32,697 nt of DNA from an uncultured Burkholderiales bacterium (GTDB taxonomy: Bacteria; Pseudomonadota; Gammaproteobacteria; Burkholderiales; Burkholderiaceae_C): assembly GCA_903905475.1 (NCBI GenBank), contig CAIVGK010000026.1:1-32697 (forward strand), in the 5' to 3' direction. The translations under genes and the position numbers were made by a program. Positions 9,436 through 18,581 of the stretch are shown here, one piece after another; within the stretch, counting starts at the first letter, position 1; each line of letters starts with the position of its first letter. The notes under the pieces were generated by a model, which did no database searches, was not told where the DNA came from, and saw only the letters and a list, made by a program, of their open reading frames with translations.

Positions 9436-9686
9436 GAAAGGCCGCTCTTCAACTGCAAGATGCCGGCGCACAGCTCATTGATGGTTCGCGCCTGCGCCGT
9501 CGTCTCGACGGGAATGGACAGGTCGAGTCGGTCCTCGATTTCCATGATGAGGTCCATGACCTCGGCTGAATCGAGGTCGGCGGCCTGGGCCAGATCTTCA
9601 TCGCCGCCCAGGCTGGCAGCCCCGGGGCGGATGACGCCGAGGGCTTCTCGGACTGTCGATTCGATCGAATCGGCCAGGTTGCTCAT
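9432..9686 (-). CDS. Acyl carrier protein
   Basis: 'DLAQAADLDSAEVMDLIMEIEDRLDLSIPVE' matches the ACP helix II region with Ser for 4'-phosphopantetheine (DSA in place of DSL); ATG 9686 (9725 is an alternative). Confidence 0.85.
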   Translation of the reverse strand: MSNLADSIESTVREALGVIRPGAASLGGDEDLAQAADLDSAEVMDLIMEIEDRLDLSIPVETTAQARTINELCAGILQLKSGLS

Positions 9687-9721
9687 GTGGTCGTGCTCCA
9701 TGTTCGTGGCGGGGAGTGAAC

Positions 9722-11587
9722 TCACGATGCCGCGCGCTCGACTTCAGCCGGGGCGCACGAGCCGCCGTCAGGCAGCCGTCCGTGCGGTTCCTCGGCCAAG
9801 GCGCTGCTGCGACGCTCGAGGAATTCCTTGCGCGCGGTGCTGCGCGACAGCTTGCCCGAGGAGGTTCGGGGCAGGGTGTGCGGTGGCACCAGCTCGATCA
9901 GGCAATGGATGCCGAACTCGGCATGAATCGCCTGCTGCAGCCGTTCGGTCAGCTTGACGAGCTTGAGGGGATCGGGTTCTCGGCACTGCACCACGAGCAC
10001 GGCGACCTCGTCTTCATCCTCGTCAGGGATCGAGAACGCGGAAGCGTCGGTGGGACGGACCTCGGGTTGCTGCTCGGCCAGGTACTCGAGATCCTGCGGC
10101 CACATGTTGCGGCCCTTGATGATCATCAGGTCCTTGGCGCGGCCGGTGATGTGCAGCGAACCGTCGGCCAGATAGCCGATGTCGCCGGTGTCGAGCCAGC
10201 CGTCGGCCGAGAGCACCTCGAGCGACGCCTCGGCGTTGCCGAAGTAGCCCGACATGACGCTCGGCCCATGCAGGTGAATGCGCCCGCAGCGACGCTCGGG
10301 CATCAATTCGCCCTGATCACCGCGGATTTCCAGTTGGTAGCCGGGCAGGGGCTGACCACAGTCGATGAATGCCTTGCCCTTGATCGTCGTGTCGCCCTGC
10401 GGTACGGCGATGGCCTCGCCATCGCGTGCCAGGCGGTCCATGTCGACGACGTCACTGCGCGCGCCACGTTCGAGCGGCGCAAAGCTGACCGCGAGCGAGC
10501 ATTCAGCCATGCCGTAGCACGGCAGGAAGGCACGGTCATCGAACCCGGCCGAGGCCACCGCAGCGGCGAATTCCTGCAGCGATTCGGGGTGGATCATTTC
10601 GGCGCCGATGCCGGCCACGCGCCAGGCCGACAAGTCGAGTTCCTGGGTGTCCGAAGCTCGCAGGCGACGCGCGCACAGGGTGTAGCCAAAAGGCGGGCTG
10701 AACGAGATCGTGCTGCGGTTCATCGACATCAGCTTGAGCCACAGGCGCGGGCGCATCGCGAAGTCGCGCGTGGGCAGGTAGTCGACCGAGCGCTGGGTGG
10801 CCACGCAGCCGAGCACGATCCCGACCAGGCCCATGTCGTGGTAGTACGGCAGCCACGAACAGAAACGGTCGGCCGGCGTCAGGCAAAAGCCGTGGTTGAA
10901 GATGGCCTTGAGGTTGGCCATGACCGCCGACTGCGTGATCATGGTGCCGCGAGGAAAGCGCGTGCTGCCTGACGTGTACTGCAGGTACGCGAGCTCGTTG
11001 GGCAACGGCCTCGGCGGCATGGCATCCGCGGGCGGCAAGGCGGAAAACTCTTCCAGCGTGCCGGCCAGCGTCAGCGGCAGCCCGGCGCTGGCCTCGCGCA
11101 GGAAGCCAACGAACTCGGGCGGTGCAAACGCCGCCACGGCCCGGCAGTCGCTCATCAACTGGCGCAAATGCCGGCTGTAGGCCTCACGCCCGCCCAGATG
11201 CACGGCAGCAGGCAGCGGCACCGGTACCAGCCCGGCGTACTGGCAGGCGTAGAACATGACCGCGAAGTCGGGATGGGTGTGAGCCACCAGCGCCAGCCGC
11301 TCGCCACGGCCCAAGGGTGCCAGGCGGCGCGCCATCTCGATCGCGCGTTCACGCAACTCGCGGTACGGCAGGGTCGCGATCAGCGCGCCCCGCCCGTCGT
11401 AGTAATTGAAGCCCGAGTCGCCGGTCGCGGCGTAATCCAGCGCGTCAGCCAGGGTCGGGAAATCCGCACTGAGCAGTGCAATGCCGCTCGCAGTGGGGGT
11501 CGGGCTGGTCAGGGAAGGTGCCGTCAAGTTCACTCGACGCGCCCCAGTCGGCCGGTTCGGCCTCGCAAATAAGCTTTCAACCCTCAC
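9722..11587 (-). CDS. Fatty acyl-AMP ligase / acyl-CoA (ACP) synthetase family
   Basis: 'LQYTSGSTRFPRGTMITQ', 'SWLPYYHDMGLVG', 'GWLDTGDIGYLADGSLHITGRAKDLMIIKGRNMWPQDLE', 'PRTSSGKLSRS'; GTG 11533 is an alternative start. Confidence 0.9.
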   Translation of the reverse strand: MRVESLFARPNRPTGARRVNLTAPSLTSPTPTASGIALLSADFPTLADALDYAATGDSGFNYYDGRGALIATLPYRELRERAIEMARRLAPLGRGERLALVAHTHPDFAVMFYACQYAGLVPVPLPAAVHLGGREAYSRHLRQLMSDCRAVAAFAPPEFVGFLREASAGLPLTLAGTLEEFSALPPADAMPPRPLPNELAYLQYTSGSTRFPRGTMITQSAVMANLKAIFNHGFCLTPADRFCSWLPYYHDMGLVGIVLGCVATQRSVDYLPTRDFAMRPRLWLKLMSMNRSTISFSPPFGYTLCARRLRASDTQELDLSAWRVAGIGAEMIHPESLQEFAAAVASAGFDDRAFLPCYGMAECSLAVSFAPLERGARSDVVDMDRLARDGEAIAVPQGDTTIKGKAFIDCGQPLPGYQLEIRGDQGELMPERRCGRIHLHGPSVMSGYFGNAEASLEVLSADGWLDTGDIGYLADGSLHITGRAKDLMIIKGRNMWPQDLEYLAEQQPEVRPTDASAFSIPDEDEDEVAVLVVQCREPDPLKLVKLTERLQQAIHAEFGIHCLIELVPPHTLPRTSSGKLSRSTARKEFLERRSSALAEEPHGRLPDGGSCAPAEVERAAS

Positions 11588-11733
11588 CCTTTACTTCTCA
11601 AAATGTCGACTGGCCGGGACTGTAGATCGGGCGACGCGGCATTGCCATAAAAACGTCATTTTACGGAAAATATACCGGGGTAGAGCGGGAAACGCGCCTC
11701 GCACAGGCACCAAATTTCTGGACCGACACGGAC

Positions 11734-13704
11734 TCAGGCGCTCGTGGAGTCCAGAAAGTCGGCAAGCTGCTCCAACGTTGGATAGTCGAACAGGTCCGTC
11801 ACCTCGATGCGCTGCGGAAAATCGCGGTCGATCGCCTCGTGAATGCGCGCCAGATTCAGCGAATTGAGGTTGATCTCCAGCAAGTTGGTCTGCGGCGACA
11901 ACGGGTGACCAGACACGAAGGCCGCGCAGATGGCTTGCAGCCGGCGGGCGGTCGGCGTTCCGGTTGGCCCGTCGGACGGCTCAGCGGCGTCAGCTGAAAG
12001 CAACCCGGCGAGCTCGGCCAGGGGGCCGTCGAATTCACCCTGCTCGAACGATTCGGCCAGCGCATAGCGCTGCAGCTTGCCGCTGCTGGTCTTCGGGATG
12101 TTGCGCACCGGCACGATGTGCGACGCTTCCAGTCCGGTTTGCGCAGCGATGACGCGGCGCAGTTCCAGCACCAGCGGCACGAATTCCGCGAGCGCGCCGC
12201 GGTGCAGCACGAACATGGCCAGCGCTTCGGTGTCGTCGGTCGGACTGCGCACGCCGGCCGCGACCACGCGATTGGCCTCGATGCCCACGGTCTGCTGGGC
12301 GATGCGCTCCAGGTCGTGCGGGTAGTGGTTCTGGCCATTGACGATGATGAGGTCCTTGGCCCGCCCGGTGATGATGAGTTGCCCGTCCCACAGCAAACCG
12401 AGGTCACCGGTCTCGAACCAGCCCTCGGCCGAGCGCAGTTCGGCGGTGCGTTTGGCATCCTTGTAATAGCCCTGCGTCACGTTGTCGCCGCGGATGTGCA
12501 CATGGCCCAGCGTGCGTTCATCCAACACCGCGCCGGAGCCGTCCACGATGCGGAGCTCAACGCCGGCCACCGGCTGACCGAGCTTGACGAATTCGACGGA
12601 CCGGCCGCTGTGCGCCACGACTTCGCGCACCCGCTCACCCGCGCGCAGGCTCGCGGGGTCGAGCCGGACCGTTTCAATCGGCAGTTCGAGGCGAGGCACG
12701 CTCACCGCGAGGGTCGCTTCGGCCAGGCCGTAGACGGTGAACATGGTGTGCGGCTTCAGACCGTGCGGAGCCATGGTGCTGACGAAACGGCGGCACACAT
12801 CGGCCGAGATGGGTTCGGCACCGTTCATGATCATCCGGATGGACGACAGATCGAGACCCTGCGGTGACTTGATGGCGTACTGCCTGAGGTAGTGCTGAAA
12901 GCCGAAGTTCGGCGAGCACAGCACCGTCGAGCGCCGCTGGCTGGCCAGCTCCAGCCACAGCAAGGGCCGTCGCGCGAACAGTTCGGTGCGCATGATCGCG
13001 TGGCTCGCGCCGGCCGACAGCAAGGTCAGGTGGAAACCGATCAGGCCCATGTCGTGCGACAAGGGCATCCAGCTGAGGACCGAATCAAGGTCCGTGTAGC
13101 CCGCACCCGCGGCGAGTTGCGCGGTGTTGATGGTGAGGTTGCGGTGCGTGAGCAGCACGCCCTTGGGCTCGCCGGTCGAGCCCGACGAATACTGGATGAA
13201 CGCGATGTCATGCGGGTCAGGCTGAACCGGCTCGCCCGGCTCGCCGGCAATGTCGAGGCCGCCCACCGCCACGCAGCGTGAGCGCAGCACAGCGCCCTCG
13301 GCGCCCATCCCTTGCGCGGCCACAAAGGCATCGAAACGCTCGAGCGCCGGCGCGTCGATGCACACCGACGCCCGGTCGAGTTGGGCAAACACGCGCAGCA
13401 GCTTGCGCCAATGCTCGTCGTTGCTGCCCGGCGCCAGTGGCACCGGCACGATGCCGCCGAGCAGGCAGGCCCAGAACATCTCGAGGAAGCGCTCGTTGTC
13501 GCCGAGGTACAGGATCAAGGCGTCGCCACGGGAGATCCCGCGGCGCTGCAAGGCGCCGAGCGCGCCGAGGGCGCGCTGTCGCAGCCGCTTGAAGCTCAGC
13601 GTGCGCTGGTCCCGCTCGCCGTCGATGAAGGTGATGTGGCGATCGTCGCGTGCGTCGGCGGCCAGCATCGCGTTGAGGGTCTCGAATCGGGGCATGGGTG
13701 TCAT
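11734..13704 (-). CDS. Fatty acyl-AMP ligase with C-terminal carrier (ACP/PCP) domain
   Basis: 'IQYSSGSTGEPKGVLLTH', 'SWMPLSHDMGLIGFHL', 'TGDLGLLWDGQLIITGRAKDLIIVNGQNHYPHDLE', 'PKTSSGKLQR'; C-terminus 'LLEINLNSLNLARIHEAIDRDFPQRIEVTDLFDYPTLEQLADFL' is a carrier domain with NSL. Confidence 0.9.
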   Translation of the reverse strand: MTPMPRFETLNAMLAADARDDRHITFIDGERDQRTLSFKRLRQRALGALGALQRRGISRGDALILYLGDNERFLEMFWACLLGGIVPVPLAPGSNDEHWRKLLRVFAQLDRASVCIDAPALERFDAFVAAQGMGAEGAVLRSRCVAVGGLDIAGEPGEPVQPDPHDIAFIQYSSGSTGEPKGVLLTHRNLTINTAQLAAGAGYTDLDSVLSWMPLSHDMGLIGFHLTLLSAGASHAIMRTELFARRPLLWLELASQRRSTVLCSPNFGFQHYLRQYAIKSPQGLDLSSIRMIMNGAEPISADVCRRFVSTMAPHGLKPHTMFTVYGLAEATLAVSVPRLELPIETVRLDPASLRAGERVREVVAHSGRSVEFVKLGQPVAGVELRIVDGSGAVLDERTLGHVHIRGDNVTQGYYKDAKRTAELRSAEGWFETGDLGLLWDGQLIITGRAKDLIIVNGQNHYPHDLERIAQQTVGIEANRVVAAGVRSPTDDTEALAMFVLHRGALAEFVPLVLELRRVIAAQTGLEASHIVPVRNIPKTSSGKLQRYALAESFEQGEFDGPLAELAGLLSADAAEPSDGPTGTPTARRLQAICAAFVSGHPLSPQTNLLEINLNSLNLARIHEAIDRDFPQRIEVTDLFDYPTLEQLADFLDSTSA

Positions 13705-13707
13705 TTT

Positions 13708-15000
13708 TCAGCGCGCCACAAGGCGCATGTGAACGTCCTGTCGGGTGCGCAGGTTGATCTGGAACTCGGCTTGCGGCGGCGCGCTGCCCGCATATCGCAG
13801 CTGGAAGCGTTGCGCCACCATGCTCAGGTGCATCGTCATCTCGGCCATCGAGAAGGTGGTACCGATGCAAAACCGGGGGCCCGCCGAAAACGGCAAGTAG
13901 GCAAACCGGTCCCGAGCTTCCACCGCCGCCGGTGCGAAACGCTCGGGATCGAAGGCCTCGGGCCGATCCCAGTGCGCCTCGTGCCGGTGCAGCAGGTAAG
14001 GGCAGATGAAGACCTCGGTGCCGGCCGCCACATGGAAGCCGCCCAACTGGTCGTCGCCCAGGGCGCGCCGGCTGAGCAGCCAGCCTGCGGGGTACAGGCG
14101 CATGGATTCCTGCAACACCTGCTCGACGTAGGCGCATTCCGCGGGCGGCTCGTTCGCCTGGGCGGGCCTCGCCTCGGCGATGGCCGCGTGCAGGCGCGCT
14201 TCGACATCGGGGTTTTGCGACAGCAAATACCAAGTCCAGTTGAGCGTGCTGGCCGTGGTTTCGTGACCGGCAACGATCAAGGTCATGATCTCGTCGACCA
14301 AGGCGCGCTCGGGCATGGCCTCGCCGCTGTCCTTGTCGCGCGCTCCCATCAGCGTGGACAGCAAGTCCATCTCGACGCGCTGCTCGGTGCGGCGCGACTC
14401 GATCATCGCGCGCACCACATGCGTCAGCGAGCGGAACTTCGCAGCGAACGCCAGATCACGCCGGGTTTCCCGCGTCAGCAGGTCGAATGGGCTCGCCCCA
14501 TCGGCATCGATCAAGCGCTCGAAGTCGGTGCTGAACAAGGCGCGCAGCACGATGTTGAGCGCCAGTTCACTGAGATCGTGCGTGAGGTTGATCGGCTCGC
14601 CGCGCTCGGCTTGGGCCGTCCAGCGGTCGATGAGGTCGGCATTGGCCTGCTGCATCAGCGGTGAAAAACCACGGATCACCTGGGTCTGAAAGGCCGGTTG
14701 CACCATGCGTCGCTGCCTGGCCCAAAACTCGCCTTCGCTGGCCATCAGTCCGTTGCCGAGCAGCACGCGCACACGGTCCAGCGCCAAGCCCTTGACGTAG
14801 TTGCCGCGGTTGCCCAGCAGCACATGGCGGATGTCGTCGGTGCCGTGGATCACCACACTGTCATGACCACCGCTGATGGATGTCACGCGGCAGGTGTCGC
14901 CATGACGCTGCATCAGGTCTTGCAGCAGGGGCAGACTTTCGTCGTTGGCGTCCAGGTCGTAGCGTTGTTGCGGGCCGGGGGCCGGCGCTTGCTGAACCAT
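13708..15000 (-). CDS. Cytochrome P450
   Basis: I-helix 'AGHETTAS', K-helix 'ESMRL', heme-binding 'FSAGPRFCIG'; ATG 15000. Confidence 0.95.
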   Translation of the reverse strand: MVQQAPAPGPQQRYDLDANDESLPLLQDLMQRHGDTCRVTSISGGHDSVVIHGTDDIRHVLLGNRGNYVKGLALDRVRVLLGNGLMASEGEFWARQRRMVQPAFQTQVIRGFSPLMQQANADLIDRWTAQAERGEPINLTHDLSELALNIVLRALFSTDFERLIDADGASPFDLLTRETRRDLAFAAKFRSLTHVVRAMIESRRTEQRVEMDLLSTLMGARDKDSGEAMPERALVDEIMTLIVAGHETTASTLNWTWYLLSQNPDVEARLHAAIAEARPAQANEPPAECAYVEQVLQESMRLYPAGWLLSRRALGDDQLGGFHVAAGTEVFICPYLLHRHEAHWDRPEAFDPERFAPAAVEARDRFAYLPFSAGPRFCIGTTFSMAEMTMHLSMVAQRFQLRYAGSAPPQAEFQINLRTRQDVHMRLVAR

Positions 15001-15058
15001 AATGAATCTTCTCTTGAGAGCCAAAGAGTGTCTCACGCGCTGGCAGTGCGTTGCGCCC

Positions 15059-15739
15059 ATGTCTGTCTCGGTCTTGATCTCATCGGAGTTCGCCGTCACC
15101 CCCTCCCTCGAGGCCCGGTGGATGGCCGATCTACCGCCGTCACGGCGCGCCGAAATCAGCCGTTGGTCCGACCCGCGAGACCGGCAGCGCTCGTTGCTCG
15201 GCAGCCGCTTGCTGGCGCTGGGACTGCATCGGCTGGGCTGCCCGGCGGAGGTGCTGGCCACGCTGCGTCACCCGCCACAGTCCCGCCCGACACTCGACCT
15301 GCCGGTCGACTTCAGCGTCTCGCATTGCGATGGACGCATCGTGTGCGCGCTGTCGACGTGCGGGCCGGTCGGTGTCGATGTCGAAGCCCTGGGCGCTCTG
15401 ATGGCACAGGACTTTCACCTGTACCTCAACGCCGCCGAACGGGTCTGGGCCGGCCGCAGCGCGCGGCGTTTTTATGCCGTGTGGACGCGCAAGGAGGCGG
15501 TGGCGAAGGCGGCTGGAAGCGGCGGGCTGCGCGACGTGGCCCGTGTCGATACGTCGCCGGCCACAGGCCTTTGCGAACTCGACGGAGGGCTGTGGCGCAC
15601 CCTGCCGGTTCCGGTCGGTCGCGGCCACGTGGCTCACCTGGCGCTGGCCGATGGGACTGGCGAAGTGACCTTGCGCCGCGTGAGTCGGCAAGCGCTTGAG
15701 CGTGGCGGCGCGCCCACCGCAGCGCCCTGTTTGCCGTGA
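15059..15739 (+). CDS. 4'-phosphopantetheinyl transferase (Sfp type)
   Basis: 'FSVSHCDGRIVCALS', 'GVDVEAL', 'WTRKEAVAKA' motifs; ATG 15059. Confidence 0.85.
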   Translation: MSVSVLISSEFAVTPSLEARWMADLPPSRRAEISRWSDPRDRQRSLLGSRLLALGLHRLGCPAEVLATLRHPPQSRPTLDLPVDFSVSHCDGRIVCALSTCGPVGVDVEALGALMAQDFHLYLNAAERVWAGRSARRFYAVWTRKEAVAKAAGSGGLRDVARVDTSPATGLCELDGGLWRTLPVPVGRGHVAHLALADGTGEVTLRRVSRQALERGGAPTAAPCLP

Positions 15740-15798
15740 AGATCTGCGCAGTCTTGTAAGCTCGCCCGCCCGAATCCCTTGACTTGAAAGTCTGCAAC

Positions 15799-16584
15799 AT
15801 GTCCACACCCCAACGCGCGCTCATCCTTGGCGCCGGCCAAGGCAGCCGCTTGCTGCCGCTGACCGAGAAGATGCCCAAGTGCCTGCTGGATCTGTGCGGG
15901 CGCAGCATGCTCGAATGGCAGCTGCGGGGTCTGGCCGACAACGGCGTGCCCGAGGTGGTGGTGGTGACGGGCTTTCATCCGGAGCTGGTCGAGGCCGAAC
16001 TGCGCCGCGTCGCACCGAGCGGGATGCGGGTTCGCACGCTCTACAACCCCTTTTACAAGCTGGCCGACAACCTGGCGAGCTGCTGGATGGCCCGCGCCGA
16101 ACTGCAGGGATCGTGCTTGATCCTCAACGGCGACACCCTGTTCGAGCCGGCGATCGCCCAGCGCTTGTTCGCCGCTCCGGCTGCGCCCATCACGGTCACC
16201 ATTGACCGCAAGGGCGACTACGACGCCGACGACATGAAAGTCGAGACCGACGGCGATCGGCTGCGCGCCATTGGCAAGACGCTCGAGGCTGAGCGTGTCA
16301 ACGGCGAGTCGATCGGCTTCCTGCGCTTCGAAGCCGACGGCGCGGCGCTGTTCGTCGAAGAACTCGAGCGCACGATGCGCACCCCGCAAGGTCCGGCGCT
16401 TTGGTACCTGTCGGCGATCAACCGTCTGGCCTCGGCCGGGGCTGACATCCGGGTGGCTTCGATCGAAGGCCTGGAGTGGGGTGAGCTCGACTACCCGGCC
16501 GATCTGGTGCAAGTTCGCGCTCTGGCCGCGAGCTGGGTCGAACGGGAGCGCGCAGCGAAGGGCGGCGCTTGCGCCACGGCCTGA
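15799..16584 (+). CDS. Nucleotidyltransferase (NTP_transferase, sugar-1-P/choline-P/inositol-P cytidylyltransferase-like)
   Basis: 'ALILGAGQGSRLLPLTEKMPKCLLDLCGRSMLEWQ', 'CLILNGDTLFEP', 'WGELDYPADL'; ATG 15799. Confidence 0.85.
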   Translation: MSTPQRALILGAGQGSRLLPLTEKMPKCLLDLCGRSMLEWQLRGLADNGVPEVVVVTGFHPELVEAELRRVAPSGMRVRTLYNPFYKLADNLASCWMARAELQGSCLILNGDTLFEPAIAQRLFAAPAAPITVTIDRKGDYDADDMKVETDGDRLRAIGKTLEAERVNGESIGFLRFEADGAALFVEELERTMRTPQGPALWYLSAINRLASAGADIRVASIEGLEWGELDYPADLVQVRALAASWVERERAAKGGACATA

Positions 16585-16642
16585 TCGGCTGCATCGCGGC
16601 GCGGCAAGCACCTCGCGTGCTTCCGAGCCGCCTCCCGGGACG

Positions 16643-17419
16643 CTAGCGTCCCACCAGCTGCCGCACGAGATCGAGGTCTTCGGGCTTGTCGACGTCGATC
16701 GCCGCGCGCCCGTCGCTCATCTCCACGACCGCCAGCCGCGCGCCGCCGGCCAGTTCACCGAGCCGACCGAGGGCCGCCGCCAGCGTCAACTGGCCCATTT
16801 GGTAGCGCAGCGCCACGCTCCAGCCGAGTCGGCGCATCAGCTGCAGCGGGTCCTTGCGGTGGCGCTCCAGCTCGCACCACAGCTCGGCCGCGCCGGCGGC
16901 CGCCGGGCGCGACATCAGGAACAGGTTGCAGCCCGAAAAATGCCCATCGGCAAAGCGCAGCCAGGTGCGTTGGGTGTGCGGTGCGGCCGCCTGCACGACG
17001 TCTCGGCGCCCCAGCGCGACGCACACGTCCGCATCCTGCGGGCAAGCGGCCAAAAATTCGCTCAGCCAGCTCGTTTGCAGCAAGGCGTGGTCGGCGGTGG
17101 TGACCAGCAGCGGCGAGCCTTCGCTGGCCAGCGCGGCCGCCACGGTGGCGCTCGGGCCGGATGCCGGCGCCATGGTCGTCAGCGGTTTGCCGCACACCTG
17201 GGGCTGCAGTTCGGGCAGATCGGTCAGCAGCTCCGGCCGCTCGATCGCCACCACGATGCGCGCGACTTCAGGCACCGCGGCCAGCGCGCTCACCACCCGC
17301 TCGATCATCGTGCGGCCACCGACCTCGATCAGCGCCTTGTGGCTCACGCCGCCGTAAGCGGCCAGCGGGTCGCCGCTGGTGCGCGTGCCGGCCAGCACCA
17401 GCGCGGTGAGTTGCTTCAT
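16643..17419 (-). CDS. MobA-like NTP transferase domain protein
   Basis: 'TALVLAGTRTSGDPLAAYGGVSHKALIEVGGRTMIERV', 'PLLVTTADHALL', 'AAIDVDKPEDLDLVRQL'; ATG 17419. Confidence 0.8.
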   Translation of the reverse strand: MKQLTALVLAGTRTSGDPLAAYGGVSHKALIEVGGRTMIERVVSALAAVPEVARIVVAIERPELLTDLPELQPQVCGKPLTTMAPASGPSATVAAALASEGSPLLVTTADHALLQTSWLSEFLAACPQDADVCVALGRRDVVQAAAPHTQRTWLRFADGHFSGCNLFLMSRPAAAGAAELWCELERHRKDPLQLMRRLGWSVALRYQMGQLTLAAALGRLGELAGGARLAVVEMSDGRAAIDVDKPEDLDLVRQLVGR

Positions 17420-17453
17420 GTCAGGCGCCTTGGGTGCGTGGCCGGGTAGAGCT

Positions 17454-18581
17454 TCACAGACCCAAGGTCTTTTCGTACACGCGGTAGGTCTTGTAGGCGT
17501 GCGCGCCCAGCGACTCGATGACGTGACGCATGGCCCGGTTGTCCTCGAGGATCCACGACAACTCGACCTGGCGCACGCCCTTGTTGCGCAAGCCGTTGCG
17601 CAGCGCGTCAATGATGAGGAACGGCGCCAGCCCCCCGGCCAGGCTGCCGCTGAAGCTGCGCCGGATGCCCATCAGCGGCACCCGCGCCGTGCGCGCACCG
17701 CGCCACAGCCGGTACAGCAGCTTGATCCAGTTGAAGGGCAGCAAGCGCCCGCCAAAGTCGGCCACCAGTTCGTTGAGGTTGGGCAGCGCGATGCCGAAGC
17801 CCACCGCCTCGCCGTTCATCTCGACGATGGCCACGCAGTTGGGATCGATCAGCGGCTTGAGGCTCTTGGCCATGTGCGCGATTTCGGCCTGCGTGAAAGC
17901 GATGAAGCCCCAGTTGAGCGACCAGGCGTCGTTGAAGATCGACGTGACCATGTCGAACTCTTCCTGATAGCGCTGCTTGTCGAGCGTGCGCACGGTCAGC
18001 GCCTCGGGCTTGCGCTTGTCGATCTTGCGGCGCGCCGCGGCGGGCAGTTCGTGGTCGATGTCGTACAGGTACGCGATCAGGTCCTTGGTCTTGGCGTAGC
18101 CGAGCGCCTCGATGTGCGGCGCGCTGTAGCGCGGGTCGTGGCCCATCATCAGCACCGGCGGCGTGTCGAAGCCGTCGACGAGCAGGCCGGTTTCTTCGTT
18201 GATCGACAGGTTGAACGGCCCGAGGATGCGCGTCTTGCCGCGCTCGCGCAGCCAGGCTTCGGCCGCGCCAAACAAGGCGGCAAAGACCTCGGCGTCGTCC
18301 TCGGCGGCGATCATCCCGAAGTGACCGACGTCCGGGTCGGCCACCAGCCGGTCGATCTGCGCGCTGATGCGCCCGACATCGCGACCGTCGCGGCGGGCCA
18401 GCCAGAACTGCGTCTCGGCGTGCTGGAAGTACGGGTTCTTGGCAGGCGACAGCGCCTCGCGCCGCTCAAGCACCAGCGGCGGCACGAAGGCGGGATCGTT
18501 GGCGTACAGCAGCGCTGGCAGCTTGATGAAGCGGTCCAGCTCGGCCGGCGAGGCCACCGCGATGATGTCGATCTTGTCCAT
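17454..18581 (-). CDS. GNAT-like N-acyltransferase, candidate bacterial ceramide synthase (bCerS-like)
   Basis: 'ALLYANDPAFVPPLVLERREALSPAKNPYFQHAETQFWLARRDGRDVGRISAQID...GPFNLSINEETGLLVDGFDTPPVLMMGHDPRYSAPHIEALGYAKTKDLIAYLYD...ELSWILEDNRAMRHVIESLGAHAYKTYRVYEK'; position in a putative sphingolipid operon. Confidence 0.65.
   Translation of the reverse strand: MDKIDIIAVASPAELDRFIKLPALLYANDPAFVPPLVLERREALSPAKNPYFQHAETQFWLARRDGRDVGRISAQIDRLVADPDVGHFGMIAAEDDAEVFAALFGAAEAWLRERGKTRILGPFNLSINEETGLLVDGFDTPPVLMMGHDPRYSAPHIEALGYAKTKDLIAYLYDIDHELPAAARRKIDKRKPEALTVRTLDKQRYQEEFDMVTSIFNDAWSLNWGFIAFTQAEIAHMAKSLKPLIDPNCVAIVEMNGEAVGFGIALPNLNELVADFGGRLLPFNWIKLLYRLWRGARTARVPLMGIRRSFSGSLAGGLAPFLIIDALRNGLRNKGVRQVELSWILEDNRAMRHVIESLGAHAYKTYRVYEKTLGL

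Noticed and set aside
9716-10972. 418-aa plus-strand ORF
   Set aside because: Antisense to the acyl-AMP ligase, which has all adenylation motifs.
13312-14664. 450-aa plus-strand ORF
   Set aside because: Antisense to the ligase/P450 genes; no recognisable domain.
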